Below are positions 61,601 through 64,000 of a stretch of DNA of 64,000 bases, piece by piece; position 1 is the first letter of the stretch; each line of letters starts with the position of its first letter. The notes beneath the pieces were generated by a model that worked only from the letters and a program-made list of their open reading frames with translations, had not been told where the DNA came from and made no database searches. The DNA comes from Thiocapsa roseopersicina. Lineage in GTDB: Bacteria; Pseudomonadota; Gammaproteobacteria; Chromatiales; Chromatiaceae. The position numbers were made by a program, and so were the translations under genes. Where the stretch lies: contig NZ_FNNZ01000012.1 of the NCBI RefSeq assembly GCF_900106925.1, positions 108,761 through 172,760 of the forward strand. The letters run 5' to 3'.

Positions 61601-62466
61601 CCAAGGCCGTCGACACCATCGTTGCGGCACGGATGCAGGAGGTCGCCGGCTTCGGGTTGACATCCGCCCAACACGCGCTGTTTCGGGAGTCCACCGGATC
61701 GGTGTTTGCGGACCTGCCCAGTCAAGGCCAACAAGCCGCCAGAGCCGCGGTGGTCGCGGAAGCCGGGGGCGGGACTCGCGGTGAACACATCGCGGAGTTG
61801 ATCGAGCGCGCGGCGGTCTCGCGCGAAGACACCGACCTTCGCCTGATCGGAAACTACAACAGCCACGGGGCCGCGACGGAAAAAAAAACTGAACAATCCG
61901 GGTTAGAGTTGCATCGAACACCGACGCCGACCGAAACCCCGACCCAACTCTCGGCCGGCGCGAGCGCGGGTGCGACGACATCGACCGTCGGAGGTGCGGC
62001 CGGAGGAGTGCTGGACATCATCGCGAGCGCCGAGTCCGGCGGGAACTACAATGCCTGGTACGGCAACCCCGGCCAGAATGCGGTGGATCTGTCGGCGCTG
62101 ACGCTCGATCGGATCCGCGATCTGCAAAAGGACTTGGTGAAGACCCGGGGTGGCTCTCCGATCGGACGCTATCAGATCATCGACGACACCCTGGATCGCC
62201 TCAGGGTGCGGATGGGTCTCTCGGGCAGCGAGCCGTTCACGCCCGAGCTTCAAGACCGGATGGGTCTGCTCTTGATGCGCGATGCAGGCTTCAACGCCTG
62301 GCAACGCGGGACCATCGACGACGCGACGTTCAACCACCGACTGTCCAAAGTCTGGGCCGGACTCCCGATGGACGGGTCGAACCAAAGCTACTACGAGGGC
62401 AAGGCCGGCAATCGCGCCACCGTGGATTACGATGTCGTGATGGACGGGCTGCGACGGCTCAAATGA
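58693..62466 (+). CDS. traG: TraG mating-pair protein with C-terminal lysozyme-like domain
   Basis: A 1257-residue protein. The N-terminal 480 residues carry the polytopic TraG/VirB6-like part (helices near 15-75 and at 335-455, for example FFEAFLFAVSPLMVFAVGLG). A long periplasmic region follows, with the TraG mating-stabilisation features. From about 1110 to the end there is a separate domain: DIIASAESGGNYNAWYGNPG with a likely catalytic glutamate, then GGSPIGRYQIIDDTLDRLRV and LGGL-type contexts, as in phage-type muramidases. SXT TraG proteins usually lack this tail. Confidence 0.9.
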   Translation: MFEIYSIGDAAYLAAVLNAVAMLMGTGNMSQLAGVGFLIGVILVTFQGLVQARAPQYQQMLIALVIYLGMFGPSARVSVEDLYSGAVHRVDNVPLGVAAVGSALSQVGYGVTRLFEQAFSTPAMTDYGFAAPLQILQSVRAGTLSRARLGAANSPTPGADIERSFVNYIAECVLYDVDTGQRSLDSVLRDPSWTGALAVANPMPTTELWLGGAPVVKACDDAWADLSAYTTTEFLPALRGSLAATLAVQAGEVDNAVQTALDAVAGAGVDAQNYMVMSVAASVLPKGEAQVWEELGRWETASTITQAAQQRNTQWAAEETLFARIVRPMMTFFEAFLFAVSPLMVFAVGLGTIGIRMIGKYLLFGLWIQLWQPILAVINLYIILTTQGKLDALRNAGMGNLELPSIFALWKLDFILSDYLGVGGMLAASTPAISLMLIYGSAVTATHLAGRLQGGDHVNEKIASPDAVNPAAALSMGSLKTHAPLTGTTTPNANSVLWSADVGRSMQDSVRSGEQAVQQASSRFSSALGAAASATASRSGESFDARSKGWEYAATGSATDKTLLAEAESIASGYRQDEVSRSGIAAALAGGLSGGRNDQGRTGKASISGDLQRTYGVEKTIADSLAGEISRRVTGDAGFEARLAESIRLDEQTGRRNVFSQRLTDEESARLTRSADDVVTTSLSLERARSMESRYGAMGRFGASEIGHAIAQNPAMMTRVMQEIDRRNLAGDHQTLAGSWAYAKNMTADSAQAAAGIALLIGHADGATTRTFGPAEAQSAKEAGYGILGDLFGTHRPGPDSDPNRHAGLEAGAPRFGSARETFERAGVSDPSGRVAGLHGEIDAHGRIAGGADDPSAVAQFHGQSRDAVASRREEHEAEVRAQNRDRLGALIDRQAILPRSAARTLHNEVGGILIKAAEVGTLTAAGAGGSLNRTVAAAKAFGSTLAGGGGVADALAAGKAAAGGEAGWTKAVDTIVAARMQEVAGFGLTSAQHALFRESTGSVFADLPSQGQQAARAAVVAEAGGGTRGEHIAELIERAAVSREDTDLRLIGNYNSHGAATEKKTEQSGLELHRTPTPTETPTQLSAGASAGATTSTVGGAAGGVLDIIASAESGGNYNAWYGNPGQNAVDLSALTLDRIRDLQKDLVKTRGGSPIGRYQIIDDTLDRLRVRMGLSGSEPFTPELQDRMGLLLMRDAGFNAWQRGTIDDATFNHRLSKVWAGLPMDGSNQSYYEGKAGNRATVDYDVVMDGLRRLK

Positions 62467-62837
62467 TCGGGGGCAGGGGAGAGAGGGTCTTGATGATGAA
62501 ACCGAAACACGTCTTTCGCGCGCTGCGGACCATCCCGCGGCGCGTTCGGTGGATGCTTGCCGTGCCGGTGGCGATCGCGGCGGCGTTCGCGATCGACGCC
62601 GATGCGGGTTTTGCGTCGCTGATGGTCCTGACAGCCGTCGGTGTCATGCGGAATTTTTTCGATGGCGAACCAGCCCCGTGCGTTGACGGGGACGAGTTCG
62701 ATGAGGAGGACGATCCAGCCTATGGTCGTTTGTTTCCGCTCCGTCTCGTGAGGAATCCGTTCGATCCGAGTGACCCCTTTCTGATGCGACGGCACGATGA
62801 TGCGGACATGCATCATCGTCACTTCGAGAGCGACTGA
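62463..62837 (+). CDS. small membrane protein at the entry-exclusion position, unknown
   Basis: Up to 124 residues from an ATG that overlaps the traG stop (ATGA). A later ATG at 62493 has a better ribosome site (AGAGAGGG) and starts MMKPKHVFRALRTIPRRVRW. Two hydrophobic stretches (MLAVPVAIAAAFAI, LMVLTAVGVM) are followed by an acidic tail rich in Asp and His. In SXT-type elements the gene after traG region is eex, which blocks redundant transfer by binding TraG; that role is possible here but there is no sequence match. Confidence 0.5.
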   Translation: MIGGRGERVLMMKPKHVFRALRTIPRRVRWMLAVPVAIAAAFAIDADAGFASLMVLTAVGVMRNFFDGEPAPCVDGDEFDEEDDPAYGRLFPLRLVRNPFDPSDPFLMRRHDDADMHHRHFESD

Positions 62838-63426
62838 TCCGGGCGGTTTGAAGGCCGGATCCTTATGCCCACGATCCGAGGACCGCTCGTCGGACGCGAT
62901 CGCCATGATCCCGATCCACAGGTGATGACGTCCGTGATCGCGATCTCGCCGCGATTGCCGAGGTGACGATCGCGGCGTTTCTGGACCTGGATATCGACAG
63001 CCAGACGGAACACGCCAACATCGACGCGCTCCGCGCCGCCGCGGCATGCGACCTCAGCTGCTGGTTCGGCGTCGATGGGTTATCGTTGCCGCTGGAATGT
63101 GAACGGTGTTCTCTACGGGATTGGGCCACCGAGACCGCGACCCAGTCGCGACCCGAGCGGACCGGTTCAAGCTCGGCCGGCGACCCGGTAGCGTGCACTG
63201 CCGGCGATCCAAGGCGACCGTTCTGGACGCATTGGAGACGTTCGCAGCTTAAACCGAGAGCGAATCGGTACGGCCAGTTGCTGCCGCTCGTTGTTTCCGC
63301 GGAGCGCTCATAGCAGAGGCTGCTTCACACAGAAAGCTGTCGTGCGTGCTAAGCGAGCAACTCACCTAGTGGTCGTAGAACATGTCTAGTTTCTGAGGAG
63401 ACTTACCTTGCAGCTATGATAGCGGC
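62838..63426. other. intergenic stretch before the NTPase operon
   Basis: About 590 bases without a supported gene. TATGAT at 63415-63420 is a good -10 hexamer, but it ends only six bases before the ATG at 63427. Transcription would then start at or near the start codon, giving a leaderless message, unless the true start lies further in. No clear terminator for the transfer operon is seen. Confidence 0.35.
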
Positions 63427-63909
63427 ATGGACGAATATCTTGATCTAAGCCGCCGGTTTGGGCTCCTGACGAAGCTTGCGGTCGCCGAACTGGTCGCATC
63501 TGCGTTTCCGGGTAAGCGCCTGACCTGGGACAAGGTGCTGGAGGGGCGTTTCTCAGTCATCGTGGGCCGGGCTAACTTTGGCAAAACCATGGAGCTCAAG
63601 GCCAAGAGCAAAGCCCTGCGCGCCCAAGGTCAGCTTGTTGTCTATGTTGCGCTACACAAGGTTCTGGGGGAAGACGGCTTCGAGGACGCGCTGGATGCCG
63701 AGGACCGTAGTGCCCTATATGCCTGGAGGCATTCGGGCGGCGAGTTGACAGCTCTTGTCGACTCTCTGGACGAGGCATCCCTTGGTACCGTGGATGGCAT
63801 TCGAAAGGCGCTGCGGCGTTTGAGCAATGCGTTTGACTGGCCGAACTCAGACGTCAGGTGGGTCCTGTCCTCCCGGCCAGCCGTGCTTACGGAGGAAGTC
63901 CTCGCATGA
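63427..63909 (+). CDS. compact P-loop NTPase of NACHT/STAND appearance
   Basis: A 160-residue protein: Walker A VGRANFGKTMEL, Walker B LTALVDSLDEASLG and sensor-like VRWVLSSRPAVL. SLDEA followed by SSRP is the order seen in NACHT-type STAND NTPases. It ends far too early for a normal STAND protein, which would carry an effector or repeats. The next gene starts on its stop (ATGA), so the remaining domains may be split into that gene, or a frameshift may have cut an originally longer protein. Confidence 0.6.
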   Translation: MDEYLDLSRRFGLLTKLAVAELVASAFPGKRLTWDKVLEGRFSVIVGRANFGKTMELKAKSKALRAQGQLVVYVALHKVLGEDGFEDALDAEDRSALYAWRHSGGELTALVDSLDEASLGTVDGIRKALRRLSNAFDWPNSDVRWVLSSRPAVLTEEVLA

Positions 63910-64000
63910 GTGCGGTCAGCGATTTTGATGGTTTCGCGATCAAGTTGCGTGATAGGGGTCGGCGAAGCGCTCCCCCGGTCTCGCGCGGCCGGGGTGTGGG
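63906..64000 (+). CDS. start of the gene downstream of the NTPase (partial, runs off the window)
   Basis: Begins at ATG 63906, overlapping the NTPase stop, and reads SAVSDFDGFAIKLRDRGRRS before running past the window end. Too little is visible to identify it. Confidence 0.35.
   Translation, partial: MSAVSDFDGFAIKLRDRGRRSAPPVSRGRGV

Noticed and set aside
62963..63313. Plus-strand frame of 116 codons with several cysteines
   Set aside because: The cysteines do not form a zinc pattern and the second half is arginine/proline-rich; no ribosome site was visible.

Overview
The window is high-GC proteobacterial DNA. I read it as one end of a large integrative and conjugative element (ICE) next to a tRNA-Arg gene. 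The transfer genes are of the F type found in the SXT/R391 ICEs and IncA/C plasmids: a MobH relaxase, TraD, TraL-E-K-B, TraF-H-G and FlhDC-like activators. That points to a gammaproteobacterial host; a purple sulfur bacterium is only a guess. Decayed fragments of an integrase, an IS110 transposase, a MazF toxin, an Rpn nuclease and a cytochrome P450 fit a mosaic accessory region.

Layout. 1-936: flanking DNA with a small membrane protein and tRNA-Arg(ACG). 937-3.8 kb: integrase remnant, AlpA-like regulator, and a first FlhD/FlhC-like activator pair divergent from an HTH repressor. 3.9-6.5 kb: membrane protein, XRE regulator, DnaT-like and DnaC-like replication proteins. 7.2-33.9 kb: a cluster of about 27 kb, almost all on the minus strand. 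It holds a CARF-domain sigma54 activator, a DUF4258 protein, two TerY-like vWA genes (one truncated), a PP2C phosphatase, a protein kinase, an SF1 helicase, a large unknown protein, a McrB-like GTPase and a DUF2357 plus cold-shock protein. Past an IS110 remnant and an opposed Sel1-repeat gene it continues with a coiled-coil protein, a tandem CbbX-like AAA+ protein, decayed toxin/nuclease genes, an Hsp70, a second coiled-coil protein and a radical SAM protein. 35.5-39.2 kb: a CBASS anti-phage system (CapW regulator, CapV phospholipase, CD-NTase, E2-like protein). 39.9-42.5 kb: unknown gene, P450 pseudogene, DNA polymerase IV. 42.6-51.0 kb (minus): traB, traK, traE, traL, a DUF4400 gene, an unknown gene, traD, traI. 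51.1-52.9 kb: mobI-like gene, its broken tandem copy, and the likely oriT region. 53.0-62.8 kb (plus): ParM-like gene, small partner, lytic transglycosylase, second FlhD/FlhC-like pair, traF, traH, traG, small membrane protein. 63.4 kb to the end: start of a P-loop NTPase operon.

How the parts work together. A minus-strand sigma54-type promoter (32268-32283) lies directly downstream of the CARF-sigma54 activator gene, and a palindrome lies about 53 bp upstream of it. This suggests that a nucleotide-type signal switches on the whole cluster. The kinase, phosphatase and vWA genes form a TerY-P-type phosphorylation triad placed ahead of a helicase and an McrBC-like pair. The best reading is an inducible, phosphorylation-controlled nucleic-acid-targeting conflict system. 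It is the strongest candidate for an undescribed system in the window. The element carries at least two defence islands (this cluster and CBASS), probably a third at the right edge. A plausible transfer-control circuit pairs SetDC/AcaDC-like activators with a repressor. No intact integrase and no traA, traV, traC, traW, traU or traN gene is visible, so those genes lie outside the window or are missing.
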